64,000 nt of DNA from Misgurnus anguillicaudatus (taxonomy: Eukaryota > Chordata > Actinopteri > Cypriniformes > Cobitidae). The position numbers and the translations under genes were made by a program. The stretch's first letter is position 1. Every line of letters starts with the position of its first letter. The notes beneath the pieces are model-generated. The model ran no database searches, had not been told where the DNA came from, and saw nothing but the letters and a program-made list of their open reading frames with translations. Below, piece by piece: positions 11,997 through 24,419 of the stretch. Where the stretch lies: contig NC_073361.2 in NCBI RefSeq assembly GCF_027580225.2, forward strand, positions 22,763,501-22,827,500, given 5' to 3'.

Positions 11997-14900
11997 CTAT
12001 GACTCGCTCTCAATGGAGATAGTAACAGCCTCACTTTCACCTGGAAAGCAAGAAAGTAAGGTTAATTCTCAGATGCTTTAAAGGTCCACCGTGTAAATTT
12101 TGTTGCAGCATCTATTGGCGCGATGGTGAATTGCAACCAACGACTAATGCAGGGTTTACACCAGACGCGGTAGACACGGCAAGCGCGGGTGATTTACATG
12201 TTAAGTCAATGCAAAGATGGAATTAGGCATCCTGCGGCGCGGTACATGCCGTAAGCGTGACGCGAATGGCGCGTTCTGTACGAATAAGCGTTGCCACGGG
12301 AAACACGCAAGTTGAAAAATCTGAACTTCGACAAATTTCCGCACCGCATTAACCAATCAGGACCTTGCTATAGTAGTGACGTGATTACGGGAAGTGAGCG
12401 TAGTGGCGGAGTCTCAGAAGCCCCTCGCATGAAGCGAATTTCCCCGTAAATGTTTCGAATGACTAGAATTTCACGCGCAAATGATGTTCGAGCGTCCAAC
12501 TATGCACGAATAGCGCGTTTTTGCCGCCTCTACCGTGGCTGGTGGGAATGCACCATTAGTCAATAGCTCACCCCTCCCTTTCAAAATGCATAGCGAAGCT
12601 ACAGTAGCTGCCACAGGACAAGCATGTCATCGTCTGAGAAAAGGTAGTGACAAAACTACTGTAGGCTACCATGCCGGTACAAAATGGCGACTTCTATCAG
12701 GGTTTCCCAATAGCATCCAGCTGCAGCCCCGCAGACTCACCTCCGACTAGACACCAGTGGCTGGACACCAGTGGATAGACAACCTACGTCATTTCCGTTT
12801 AGCCGCTAATTTCCTTTTTCGCCGCTGGATGAACAGCAATTTAATTTCATATTTTTACCTCTGGATAGACAGCATATTTATTTTATATTTTCATATCTGG
12901 ATAGACAGCATATTTATTTTCGATTTTCAACTCTGGATAGACATTTTTTGCAGGCTTAATTGCACACGTCTTTTCCGTATTGTCATTTTACTTTAATGAC
13001 TTAAAATATATAATATAAAATGTGTGCAAATTGAAATATGATCTTTATCATATCTCTTTACATTAAAAAAATTCTCAATAATATGCTTAATATTATAATT
13101 CATGCAAACTGCATTCACAAGAACCACCTTGAAAATATATATTGTTCAGATCATTTCACTATTTTTTTGTGACTTAAATTCAGCCAGATCAATGGAATAT
13201 AACGTTTTGTCAATACAACAGACTTGTAACTTTACATGTTAATTGACCACCGTTTTTTTTTTATGTAACCACTTCTGTGTTTAAAATATACATAGACATG
13301 ATCAGACATTTTACCAAACAATGCAAATCAAATTAACACTTCGTGGTTTTGCAATATTTATTGGAAATTACACACATCTTAGTAAAATTAGACAAATCTG
13401 ACCATCAGAATGAAGATGCAACAGTCAGGCCCGTAAGGTTGTGGGGGAAGTCCCGATTTCAAGAGAAAATAAAACATGAACCGTTCCAAATAAACTATTG
13501 CACACTGTGCACACCACACCTCATTCCTGCCCCCTAAAACTGTCTAGCTAGTTTGTGCATTTGAATTCATGACCGATAAATCATCGACAGTTTATTATTT
13601 TTTCTTACCGCTGACATGTGCATGGCGCGTCAAATTTGAAAAGTGAATGACGATACGGAAATGACTTCAGCTGTCCATCCACTGGTGTCCAGCCACTGGT
13701 GTCTAGCAAGAAGTGAGTCTGCGGGGCTGCAGCTGGATGCCTCTCGGGTTTCCCGCAGAAAATTTGTTAGTTAAGGTGGTAGGGTTGGGCGAGTGGGCGG
13801 AGAAGAGGGCGTGGCAATCAAAGGGGCGTGGTGTATTTATTATAAAAATTAAAATATTTAAATAAATAAAATATTTATTTTTAAAACACTCAAATAAAAC
13901 TTAAGTTTGAAGAAACTATGACAAAAAATGAACACATACTAGATTATTAATGAATTAAATGTTTTTACCTCTAATGGGAATAGCTGCGTGATGAAGTGAA
14001 ACTAAAGGGTTAATGAACACAAACTAAAGCAAAGATGTTGTAGAACGTCTGGCGAACAATGATAGATAGCGCAAAAATTGTAAAAACTGATTATTTCCCA
14101 CTATAAGTTACATTATCTTAAAGGAGTGTAACTACTGTAGCATGTATATAATGCACATAAATAAAGTGAGCAACAATCATATCTAATCAACAGGTACGTG
14201 AAACCTAGCTAGCAGGTTGCTCAAACAACAAAATCACCAGCTAACTTACTTTAAAATTGCAAAAACTATAGACTAATACAATAACAGGCTTAAATAAACC
14301 CAAAACATAAGTCCACTTACAGTTCTCAAGGACGCGCGTTTTATCAGCTGGCTATACTGTAGACATGACGGACCACATCTTTATCTCATTTCGGCCGTGT
14401 GGTGCGCGTGCACGCTCGCGGTGTCAAACGCGTCTGCGCTATTCTCCGAGATGTTTTATCAACTGGCTAGTTATCCTCCAGACAGTGACGGTCCGGACCA
14501 CGTCTTTCTCATTTCGGCCATGTGGCGTGCGTCCCCGCTCGCGGTTTGATGCACGTACGTGCTACTCTCCGAGATGCACTTGACGACCTTTCGTGCAGCA
14601 ATTTATTTATTTTTTTTGGACGGCCTAGTTAATGCGGTAGGGTTTCCAAGCTTAGGCGGGCCGCCTTAACTGAAATATGCTGCGGGAAACCCTGTTCTAT
14701 GGTGTATGTAGATAAACGACTCATTCGAAGACATTAAAAACAACATAGTCCGTTTATAAGGTCTTTAAACACCACTGAGAATATAGTCAAGTATATTATA
14801 TTGCATTTCTGTCAAGAGACCCTACTTAAAGTTACGCAATGCACCTTTAACTTCTATTTGCTATAAAGACATACAGTATGGTAATACGTACCAGATTTTA

Positions 14901-17900
14901 ACACATCAATCTCCTTGTGATCTTCTTCACTGTGGTAATCATTGGCGAGCAGGCGGTTTTGTGATTCGCTCGTAAGGCTGGCTTGCTCTACACATCCATC
15001 AACAGCACTAGGGAAGAGAGAAAATATCATTACTGTTATTCTGAATTGATGGAGTTGAAGTTAGTTTTGCACAAACACTGTCCCTATGCAACAAGTGTAA
15101 AGGCATCTCACCCTTTATCCAACACCTCAGGCTGAAGACATTCAGTGTGTTGCTGCTCTGGATCAATAGTCACCAGCCGTGTGGGGAAAGAAAAGCCGTC
15201 TCCCTGACTATAACAAACAGATTACAACAGATTTGTATAGATTTGTCACAGTTGTTGTCCACCCTGAAGTCTCTATGGTGGTACTCTCATTTCTAAAAAC
15301 AATGTGTGTTCATCCTTAAAAATAAACCTAATGGATTTAAGGCTCCTCAACAAGCTATGTCATTTGCATGTCAAACTTGTTATGTGCCAAAGTTAACACA
15401 TAAGTCTTTGTTTAAATGCCTATCAATACGGATGAGCATTACTATAAGTGATAACTGCATGCACCACTAAAAACTTTCAGACTCACCTGGTGAAGATAGG
15501 AAGCAGCCAGTACTTTTTCTGGTCTCCAAACACCTGAGCAATGTTCTTACTGAATCCCAGGGAAAATCCATTTTTATCAGGGCCATTTCTGAAGACAGGA
15601 GCTCTGAACGCTTCTGAATGTAGAAGAACATCGCAGAAAAATGCATCACCATACATGAAATAACTGAGCACTGGTCACCGAAGCGGTCTTTTACATTTAG
15701 CATTAACCTCTTCAGTCCCTGCGTCCACTGCTGATCAACCAATCAAAATAAGACACTGATTTAAACACCTGAAAAATCAGGTCTGAAGGGGTTAATCCAA
15801 CACAAGTTTAAAGGTCCTGTGTGTAGATTTTAGCGGCATCTAGCGGTGAGATTATGAATTGCAACCAACGGCTAATGGAGCGTTCACACCAGACACGGAA
15901 GAGGCGGCAAGGGCAAGTGATTTACATGTTAAGTCAATGCAAAGACGCGAATAGGGATCCTACCTCACGGTAAGCGCTAATGGCGCGAAGCGAATGACAC
16001 ATTAATCAACCATAGCTTGCTCTAGCAGTGACGTGATTACAGGAAGCGAGCGGAGGCAGAAAAACAAAACAAAAATGGAGGACAAACATCATCGCTACAC
16101 AGGACATCTTTGTACTTTTACAGGAATTAAAAGGATCTTATTTGGAAGAAAGTGAGTGAGGAGGTCAAACAATCTGGTAAGTTTACTCAATTTGAGCTAT
16201 ATAAGCCCCTCCCACGATGGCGAATTTACGTTCAAGCTTCCAACTACGTGCGAATAGCGCGCTTTTGCCTCCTTTTCTGCATCTGGTGTGAAAGCACCAT
16301 TAGCCGTTGGATGCAATTCACAATCTCACCACTCGATGCCGCTAAAAATCTACACACAGGAACTTGTGTTGCATTAACCCCTTCAGGTGTTTAAATGAGT
16401 GTGCTTTATTTTGATCAGTCCATAGCTCACCCCTCCCTTTCGAAACGTATAGAGAAGCTACAGTAGCCGCCACATGACAAACATGTCATCGTCCGAGACC
16501 ATGTAGCAACAAAACACGTTTGTCCGTGTAGGGCAGCGGTGCCCAAACTCTGTGCTCGAGGGTCGGTGTCCTGCAGAGTTTAGCTCCAACCAGGACCGAG
16601 TTTGGGCACCTCTGGTTTAGGGCTACTGTAGAATCATGGCGATGTGGCGACTTACATGTAAGGGGACCCAGGGGTATGCATAAAAAAGCTAATTGAAATT
16701 AATGAAAAAAAAACAATACAGTTCATAAGGTAGTATATGCTTCAAGTTTTCTAGTAACAGGTAGGAAAATGAGCCAGAAATTGCTTCAAAGACTGAATAA
16801 ATGACTTGGTCAACAGGCGGAAATGTAAATTACCAGGTAACCAAAATCGAGGTCTGTCTGAGCATAGCAAGTCCACTATTGTTGCTATGGTAACTATAAC
16901 AGCATGCTCAGTTCAGGAACAAGCAGAAACGTGAATCTATCTAACTATACATGTTGACAAAAGATACAGAGAGGTAAAAATTATGTGCGTTACCTATGGT
17001 GGACCTGTTTTTTCCCACAAGCCACAAGTGGTAAGTGAAGAGCGAAAGTATGCTGATGCAGAACATGGCCGCCACAAAAAAGAGAAACAAGACATGGAAT
17101 TTGGCGTTCGGCGACTCTGTCGGGTCACTCTGAGAGAAGGGAGAGAGACAAAAATCAACAATGGGCAGGACATGGGCAACGTGTTGCACCGACACGAGCT
17201 GACCAGGTCACGGGGGTTAAGACAACAAAAACATTGTTATCGTAACCTATTGCTAACATTGACACGTTTATCGAACACAACACTGTGAGGGATTACCTTT
17301 GGACAATTTTCTGCCGATTTCCTCCGGCAAAGCTTAAGTGCAAACAGAGACAGACTGTTAAGACACGCGGAAAGCACAGCGGGAAAGCAGAAGCTTATCA
17401 GACACAGAGGCAAGGAGAGATTACAATGTCTTACAAGGGCTGTTTCACATCGCATGCATGGGCGGCACAACACTGCAGTGTTACTGCGACAATGCAGAAA
17501 ATCAAGTGATTTGCGGTTACACATTGAGTATCCTTTAGCATCCAATGTATTTGTTTGTTAACGTCATTCCAGCATCTATGGCTATATTTATGGTGAGATC
17601 TAGTTAATCCATAAACAAGTTGGAAGATGCATCTCCATATAATCTCTATAAACACTAAAAACTTAATAAGCGACAAAATAAACATGTACTGCTTGTCTGT
17701 GCAGTGTGAAACAGACCTAGGACAATAACAAAATGGGTGTTTGCCCAACAGAGAGGGACAGAAATGAGGAAAGGAAGAGTAACACTGACGGAAGGAGGTG
17801 ACTGGAAGCAGGCAGATAGGAAATACGCCAACAATTAACATGAATAGACAAATACGGCCTGCGAGTCATTTAGCGGAGGAAATGCTGACAGGAAACTACA

Positions 17901-20900
17901 TATTTATATTAGGAGATCATGTGTCCATTCAAATGTACCTTTATACTAAATGGCAGTGAACAAGTTTATGTACACGCAAGCTGACATTTAAGACCTTAAA
18001 TAAATCTACTCACTGTCCAGAACTTTATGAAGTACTGAAGGACGGAGGCTGCTATGAATAAGCAGTAAATAAGTGAGTAGGTCAGGAACAGGATGAAAAA
18101 CTTGTAGTTGGAGAAACCCACACAGTTATTCACCCTGCGGGAAGATGAATAGAGAAGTGAGCACGATGTTCATCAACCAATCAAAATGTCAGCGTCAATA
18201 ACTCATATCTCACTCACCACGGACAATGATGATCCATCTTCAGTACACACCTTTTAACAAAGTAATGATGTTTGAGATCTTGAGCATTGCACAAGGCTGC
18301 CTTGAATATCATTGAATGATGCATTTTAGCATTTGGGTGATTCTCACGAAATTAGACTAATGAGGTGTCATGAAATATTTTGATAAAAAAAGTAAATGCA
18401 AAGTACGAGTATTAAAATAAAAAGCAAAAGTTACAAACATCTATTCATGTACTATTTTGCACATGATTTCAAATGACATTATACAAACCAATTTAGTTTT
18501 TTTCCACATTTAAGGGGAAAATTTTCATTATCGCAACGTGTCCATGACTGGATTTGGGTTCTTTGACATGGAAATATTAATAATAAAATATCTAAAAAAT
18601 AAAAAAACTTGTGCATGTTATACTATAAACATTTACAGTAAAGAAACGTGGTATTTGGTGATCATTGGTAAATGTAGAGACAATAATTAGGAATATAAAT
18701 GTGTCCAAGAAAAATTTTCTTATCCTCCACAACAATTTTCAATTATTGTTTAAGCCCTCAAGGAACTAACATTTTCAAAAAAAAAAAAAAAAAATGTTGG
18801 AAGGGACATAATTGACTGTGACAATCAAGATGGCTACCAGGTAAGCAGTTCTTATTATTTCTTTCTAGATAAAAGTTGAAATTTTGTTTATCATAATACC
18901 TAGACAACGTTTAAGTTCTCATTACCGAGACAAATGCATATATTTAATGTAATATGTTGCGGTAATGATAATTTTTGATAATGAAAATCTAAAAAATGTA
19001 AATAATTCTATAGGAAATATGTTTTAAATCCTCAAAAAAATAATGGTTATAGTAAGTTCAGACCTTAATCTTATATGTGCAAAAAAAATTGGCTTCAATG
19101 GCTTTTTTAAAAAATCTGATGCTGGACACCTTCTAAGTCTGGATTTCGTGAGAATCACCCATATGTGAAGTTGCATAATAATGAATAACAGACTGATGAA
19201 GTGATTTTTTAGTGTAATTTATTCATTTAATTAACCGTACTACTCTGTTATATCTAGACAGGTGTTATGGACACTTACATGTCACAAGCAGAACAATGAT
19301 GACATCTGTCTGGTTTAATCACTTGGCAGCGGTCACAATAACGGATTGCTACAAGACAACAAAGGAAGAAGTCAAGACTTAATAAGAATTGATGAAAACC
19401 ATAATAAAGGTCTGCACTCTCACAGGACACAATAAGATTTGCTGTAGCACATGGCAAAATTCAATTACAGTTAGAGATGAAAGTGGACAGACAGAAAATC
19501 AGGAGCAGGTGGAAACATTTTTTGCAGGTATATCTGTGGAAGAGCATTAGAAGGGTTCTTCATAGACTTTTATGAAGATTTATCAATATATAAAATAAAT
19601 GTTAAAGGATAATTCCAGTATTTAACACTTTGAGTCTCATTTCTGGTTCGTTTTGGATGAACTACAGTGATGGACACTAACATTTTGACAATGGGTCGTG
19701 TCTTGACTTTTTGACTCGTTTAGAAGCGTCTCTTGACTGCTTCAGAATGGAAGTCAAGGGTCATGCACAAACATGTCATTAAAACAACACTTAACGTTCA
19801 TTTTCAAAACTGTGCTACTCTCCGAGTGGTTCGTGGTGTTCGTTGATGATTAAAAACAAGTAGTGTAGCGAAATACAGTTTCTGTCATGTTTTATTTGGC
19901 ATTTTGTAAAATTCCATTGACTTCTCTTGGAAGACTCATTGCTCGCTGATATATCACTCCGCGGCCGGAAACGGAAAAGGGGTCTGTTTACATGTGGTGG
20001 TTGTAGTTTTTTCGCTCGGTTTCTCTCAGAAGGCTAGCGTGAGCAGAGCAAAGGTGCCCTCGGAGTAGCGAAATAAACAAATATCTAATTTTTCAAAAAT
20101 CCTTACATGTAAAATGGATTATGAAAGGTGAATTCTGGAGGACCCGTTTGATTTTGAAAGTGGTTGTCGCCATCAAGTGGTCGGGAGTGTGCTAACGCTA
20201 AAGACTCAACTATAGAGTGGAAGTTTATATGCGGTTGTGAGGTATCTGAAAAAATAGATCCATTATAGCAAATAACAGGTATTGAAATCATACATTGCGC
20301 CGATATATTTGTTTTTAATCATCAACGAACACCACGAACCACTCGAGTAGCACAGTTTTGAAAATGAATGCAAAGTGTTGTTTTAATGACAAAATTTCAG
20401 TGTTCATCACTGTAGTTCATCCAAAACAAACCAGAAATGAGACTCCAAGTGTTAAATACCGGAATTATCCTTTAATTCGCATAAATCAATAGAGGCAACA
20501 CCATAACGGCACATTTACACGGGGTGAAAGCGTGGCCAACAGCCAATCACAGTGGCCGCAACACATGCTCCGGTCTTGCTTAAACGTAATTGGTTGGCTC
20601 GCAATAGGTTATTTGCATAAGGCAATCTGATTGGCTTACACACGCGTTGGCGCTTAAAAAGTTAAGAAATGTTCAACTTCTGCCGTGAGCAACAGCAGTG
20701 AGCCAACGTTGATGGATCCACAATTCAGTTCGGCAAAGCATGACGTCACCCATTAAAAGTAAATGAGAAGCGTTAACGCTTTCGCCCTGTGTGAATGTAC
20801 CATAAGTGATGGTGCTGATCTTAGCTATCTATTAAGTACTTTTATGAGTCTATAAATAGCCTATTCGTGCAGATATACTGAAGTTAATCAGGGTGAACAA

Positions 20901-22394
20901 CTGTTTCCAATTTATAACTTCTCGGTCAACAAAAAGACTAAATCAGTGTCTGCCAATGTCTGGTAGTTAAGCAGATGAAGGAAGGATTGTGGGTAATATT
21001 TGCAGATATTTGAGTCTCTGACCTCCAGCTCCCGTGCGGGTGTAAAGGGGCAGACCGCTGGCTACCCTCCTCAAGATGTCCTGCTGGGTCTCTGGACGAT
21101 GCTCCTTTTCATACTGCTCCTTCTCAGCTTTGGGTAGACAGAACTAAGACAAAGATATTACATATAACCGGATTGAGCACTGCTATTACTATGAATAAGC
21201 AACACTTTGGTGGACGCTATATATGCTTGCCAACCTGTGCGCATGCAGTAGCTAAAATGATCTCGATAAAAGGTGTTCGAGCTTAAAAACAAAAGTTACG
21301 GCACAGTTTATGTCAGGTTTAATTGTTGGTCATAGATCTGTTGTATTATACATTATTATATTACAGAAGGATCTGTCTTTCCCCATTTGCATGACTGAAA
21401 TAACTGTCTGGAGGCATTGCAAACATAACAGTTTTCTGTACCTCTTTGGAAGGGTTGGCTGGTCTTGTAAAGATGGTTTTCCAGTAAGACCACACAAACA
21501 TGATGAACGACAAGTGAAAGACAACAAGGTAGATGACTGCAAATAAAAGAGATAGTACAGTTAATACCAAAAGCCAGCAGAGAAGCCAGACAATGTATAA
21601 ATCAGTCTGTGTTTGTGATTACTAATGCAGCCTCTCTGGACCAGACATACTGCGGTCAGCACAAACACAACTGCAATAAAGTTTGGGTGAAAAAAGTTTA
21701 CTCACTTTTTTCCCCAGTGTCGACAATAGTAACTAAACAGAAAGAGAAACATAAATTATAGTGTGACATATGAAGGCATATCCATTCAGACACGTACAGA
21801 GGAGTGACTCACAAGGCAACTGAATAGATTATGGCTTTATTTACATAGTTATGCTAGCAATTTTAAAGCCACTTAATTATATTATTTCTCAATTTTCAAT
21901 AGTGGTAAACAGGGTGAAAACCTGTACAGGACAAGAAACCCAATTCATTGGTTGAAAAAACACAATACACCGTTCCTCTTGTTGCAGGTGGCTATTTGTA
22001 AACACTGCATTTGCATACCGAACAGGAATCAGCTGTAACTAAACAACGTAAGTTAGTCAGCAGTGTCCACTTATTTTTAGTCAGGACTTAGCGTATAATA
22101 TATGCTCGAAAATGACACCAAAACCATTCGCCTTGTTATGTTTATTAGTTTGTTTTCAGTAGAAAACCAATAAGCTAATTAGCCTGCTCATGTAAACAAA
22201 TCCTTCATTGGCGTTCCACACCAATGACTTCCGGCCGGCACGTGCCGCCCGGTTAGGGATAATAAAGAGCACTTACGTAGACATAGCTCCACCACGTAAG
22301 CGTAATATGACCAGCACACAACTAAGGCAATAAATATCACCGGTATCCACGCCAGACCCCTCTGGCAGCATCTCAGTACATGTGTAGGCGCCAT
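11997..22394 (-). CDS. zdhhc20: Palmitoyltransferase ZDHHC20, complete, 12 exons
   Basis: ZDHHC20 is an endomembrane S-acyltransferase that transfers palmitate from acyl-CoA to cysteines of membrane proteins such as EGFR. Minus-strand exons: 22277-22394, 21706-21732, 21442-21536, 21023-21143, 19279-19348, 18218-18250, 18014-18134, 16994-17129, 15487-15613, 15112-15207, 14892-15007 and 11997-12040. They sum to 1104 nt, 367 aa, against about 365 in human, and all phases agree. Spans 1 and 2 lie near residues 15-35 and 49-70. The zinc-binding cysteine-rich domain spans exons 5-7 ([10 protein letters not shown]) with the catalytic DHHC at 150-153 (KMDHHCPW, split over exons 6 and 7). Spans 3 and 4 follow near 165-190 and 205-228. 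The TTxE-like STIE is at the exon 8/9 join. The start [13 protein letters not shown] matches the family N-terminus. All donors are GT and all acceptors AG. The gene reads as intact. Confidence 0.97.
12698..14694. mobile_element. hAT-like element with 6-bp target duplication
   Basis: The left end is CAGGGTTTCCC at 12698. The right end is GCGGGAAACCCTG at 14694. Both are flanked by TTCTAT (12692-12697 and 14695-14700). The left terminus has been split by a later insertion at 12709-13745. No intact transposase frame is visible in the remaining roughly 950 bp. Confidence 0.75.
12709..13745. mobile_element. TIR element nested in a hAT terminus
   Basis: The inverted ends carry GCATCCAGCTGCAGCCCCGC and its complement GCGGGGCTGCAGCTGGATGC, continuing for about 100 bp with CACCAGTGG motifs. 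GGGTTTCCC occurs directly on both sides (12700-12708 and 13746-13754), a 9-bp repeat that would fit a Mutator-like insertion. It is partly confounded because that motif belongs to the host hAT terminus. Inside, at about 12849-12945, is a short tandem array built on CTGGATAGACAGCAT. Confidence 0.6.
15730..16418. mobile_element. Long palindromic element in zdhhc20 intron 8
   Basis: The outer arms (CTGATCAA and following, with CTGAAGGGGTTAAT) and inner arms (TGTGTGTAGATTTTAGCGGC and following) are inverted complements across about 690 bp. A related sequence lies at the left of the 12078-14850 element. The internal frame at 16152-16394 is not a gene. Sequence just right of it (16420-16500) also matches 12560-12640. 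Confidence 0.7.
16534..16614. mobile_element. 81-bp hAT/Charlie-like mini-MITE
   Basis: The ends CAGCGGTGCCCAAACTC and GAGTTTGGGCACCTCTG are inverted repeats. Flanks GTGTAGGG and GTTTAGGG form an 8-bp target duplication with one mismatch. Confidence 0.8.
18335..19160 (+). mobile_element. 826-bp TIR element (GGGTGATTCTCACGAAAT), copy 1
   Basis: The inverted ends are GGGTGATTCTCACGAAAT and ATTTCGTGAGAATCACCC. The interior is AT-rich and non-coding. A second copy lies at 42749-43546 in the opposite orientation. It occupies zdhhc20 intron 5. Confidence 0.85.
19602..20475. mobile_element. TTAA-flanked long palindrome
   Basis: TTAA stands at 19602-19605 and 20472-20475. The arms of more than 200 bp are inverted complements (GATAATTCCAGTATTTAACA and following). 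It resembles the element at 7509-8296 and lies in zdhhc20 intron 4. Confidence 0.8.
20508..20802. mobile_element. Short TIR element in zdhhc20 intron 4
   Basis: The ends GGCACATTTACACGGGGTGA and its approximate complement CGCCCTGTGTGAATGTACC are inverted. The interior is non-coding with GCCAATCA motifs. It begins only 32 bp right of the 19602-20475 palindrome. Confidence 0.6.
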
Positions 22395-22480
22395 CTTTCT
22401 TCTTCCTTGACTACAAAAGACGGGAAAGGAGGGATGAGATCGGTCCACCCGTGCCCCGCCTTTGCGCTGCCGCCCATTTG
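22395..22480 (-). promoter_or_regulatory. zdhhc20 5' UTR and promoter region
   Basis: The start codon at 22394 sits in AAGATGGCG, a favourable initiation context that also resembles the YY1 motif common at vertebrate transcription starts. A GC-richer patch (CCCGTGCCCCGCC) lies at about 22449-22461. No TATA box is evident. Confidence 0.4.
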
Positions 22481-23003
22481 CTGTCCTAACAGATAGGAAC
22501 TTATGAATATTGATGAAGTTGTGTGACGTTCACCCAGTTTGACGTTCTGATTTGCTGAAAAGCAGACGGTGCCAACTAGGCGCCATTCTATTTGCGAATG
22601 AAGAAGTGGCAGCTTATGAATATTAATTAGGTTTAAGTAAACGTTATCGAGCAAAGTCTGTAAAACTACATTAAATAGGATTTTGTTATTGTAGGACTAA
22701 TAATTGAGCAACCCTGTAATTTAAACAACTATATAGATGGGGGTTGGAAAAGATTGGGTTCCTGTGGATCAAATTGGTAGAGCATGGGTTTGATGATAAA
22801 TAAAATAGATTAAATGCATCGAAAATCACACTGGATCAAAGGATTTTGCCAAACACATAAACGCAAAACAAACTTTTGTTACTTTGATATAGTTGAAAGT
22901 GAAAGGGACACTTATTAAAAGCATCTTTTTTTAAACTAGATAGAAAAGTTTGTCTGAACAAACTTTATGTTGGCTTGAGAAAGCCTAGTCTGAGAGTAGA
23001 GTT

Positions 23004-23640
23004 TGACAACTTAGCATGAAGCTAACATTATTTAACATTAAGCATGAAGCTAACATGAAGTTAAAATGATTAAGCATGAAGCTAGCATGATTTAACATGA
23101 TTGCAGCATGAAGTTAACATGATTTAGCATGAAGCTAGCATGATTTAACATGAAGCAAACATGATTTAACATGAAGCAAACATGATTTAACATGAAGCAA
23201 ATATGATTTAACATGAAACTAACATGATTGCTAAAATTATTTAACATGATGCTAACATGACTTAACACAATGCTAGCAGGATTAAGCATAAAGCTAACAT
23301 GACTTAGCATGAAGCTAACATGGTTTAACATAAAGCTAGCATGAATGTACCTGAAGCTAACATGATTTAACATGAAGCTAACATGATTTAGCACGAAGCT
23401 AACATGATGTTAACATGATTTAACATGAAGTTAGCATGAAGCTAACATGATTTAACATAAAGCTAACATGACTTAACATAAAGTTAGATTGATTTAGCAT
23501 GAAGTTAACGTGATTTAACATTAAGTTAGCGTGATTTAACATGAAGCTAACATGACTTAGCACAATGCTAGCAGGATTTAACATGAAGCCAACATGACTT
23601 AGCATGAAGCTAACATTATTTAACATGAAGCTAGCATGAT
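23004..23640. repeat. 21-bp minisatellite
   Basis: There are about 30 degenerate units of AACATGATTTAACATGAAGCT in tandem. Because 21 is a multiple of three, the minus strand stays open and reads as MLNHVSF repeats over 23092-23394 and 23420-23626. Nothing beyond the periodicity supports translation. It lies between zdhhc20 and the nup58 3' end. Confidence 0.93.
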
Positions 23641-23799
23641 CACACCTTGTCAGATCAGACCGAATTTTGTCTCAGAAAAAAAAAATAATAATAATAATTA
23701 AAAGTTTAAGTGCAACAACTGTATGTAGGCTTTACTCAAAGCCAACATAATAAAATAAACACTTATGCTAAGGGTTGGGTAAAATAAAAGTGACGCATG

Positions 23800-24419
23800 T
23801 AACATGGTCGCTGTCTTTCTTTAATAACAAACACGTCTGTCGAAAAATATTTGTTTTCACAAAGTTTGCCTAAGTATAGAAACTTCAGCATGATTTGGTA
23901 ATGAGAACATACGGAAACAAAATGGCGTATACAAATGTAACATTCTTATACAAGTGGCATCTATTTGGTACAATTTAGCAGTGAACAAATGACAATTTTA
24001 CGTGATAACATTTACAATCACAGAATATGGAGTTGAAAATAAAGCCACAAACACACAGGTAAACTCAGTTCATAAGCATCTTCAATATCAAGGGCATCTA
24101 CATTGAAATCTGTGCAGGTCAACAACACACGCTGCGTTAGATCTTATACATCTCATCTGACACTGGTCCAGTCAGTTACATCTTAATACAATCTTAACCA
24201 GAGTCAATGGTAAACAAAAATAGAGACACAGCACAGTCACAAGGGTAAAAGGAAACGCAAACAGAACAATCCTAAATATCCTTTTAATGGCATCAAACAG
24301 AGAAAATATATATATACAGACACATACATATACAGTATATATATATAAAAATAAAGATCTTAGACATACGTCATCTTTACCTCGTGACATTTCCCTTTAC
24401 CCCATACCAACATGCTGTT
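23800..24419 (-). other. nup58 3' UTR (extent uncertain)
   Basis: This region follows the nup58 stop at 24420-24422. It is AT-rich with a short AT/AC run near 24305-24350 and no further coding sequence. I could not fix a polyadenylation signal with confidence. Confidence 0.35.

Larger units (their letters stand above)
12078..14850. mobile_element. TTAA-flanked element with two nested insertions
   Basis: The ends TTAAAGGTCCACC (12078) and GCACCTTTAA (14850) are inverted, and TTAA stands on both sides. It fills almost all of zdhhc20 intron 11 (12041-14891). A hAT element (12698-14694) sits inside it, and a third element (12709-13745) sits inside that. Sequence next to the left end, around GAATTGCAACCAACG, recurs in the palindrome at 15730-16418, so they share a family. 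Confidence 0.65.

Noticed and set aside
16983..17841. Several overlapping frames of 74-136 codons around zdhhc20 exon 8
   Set aside because: Only 16994-17129 on the minus strand matches ZDHHC20 with correct splice sites; the others are intronic or antisense.
23092..23626. Open frames encoding MLNHVSF repeats
   Set aside because: They are a by-product of a 21-bp tandem repeat; no start context, splice sites or homology support a gene.
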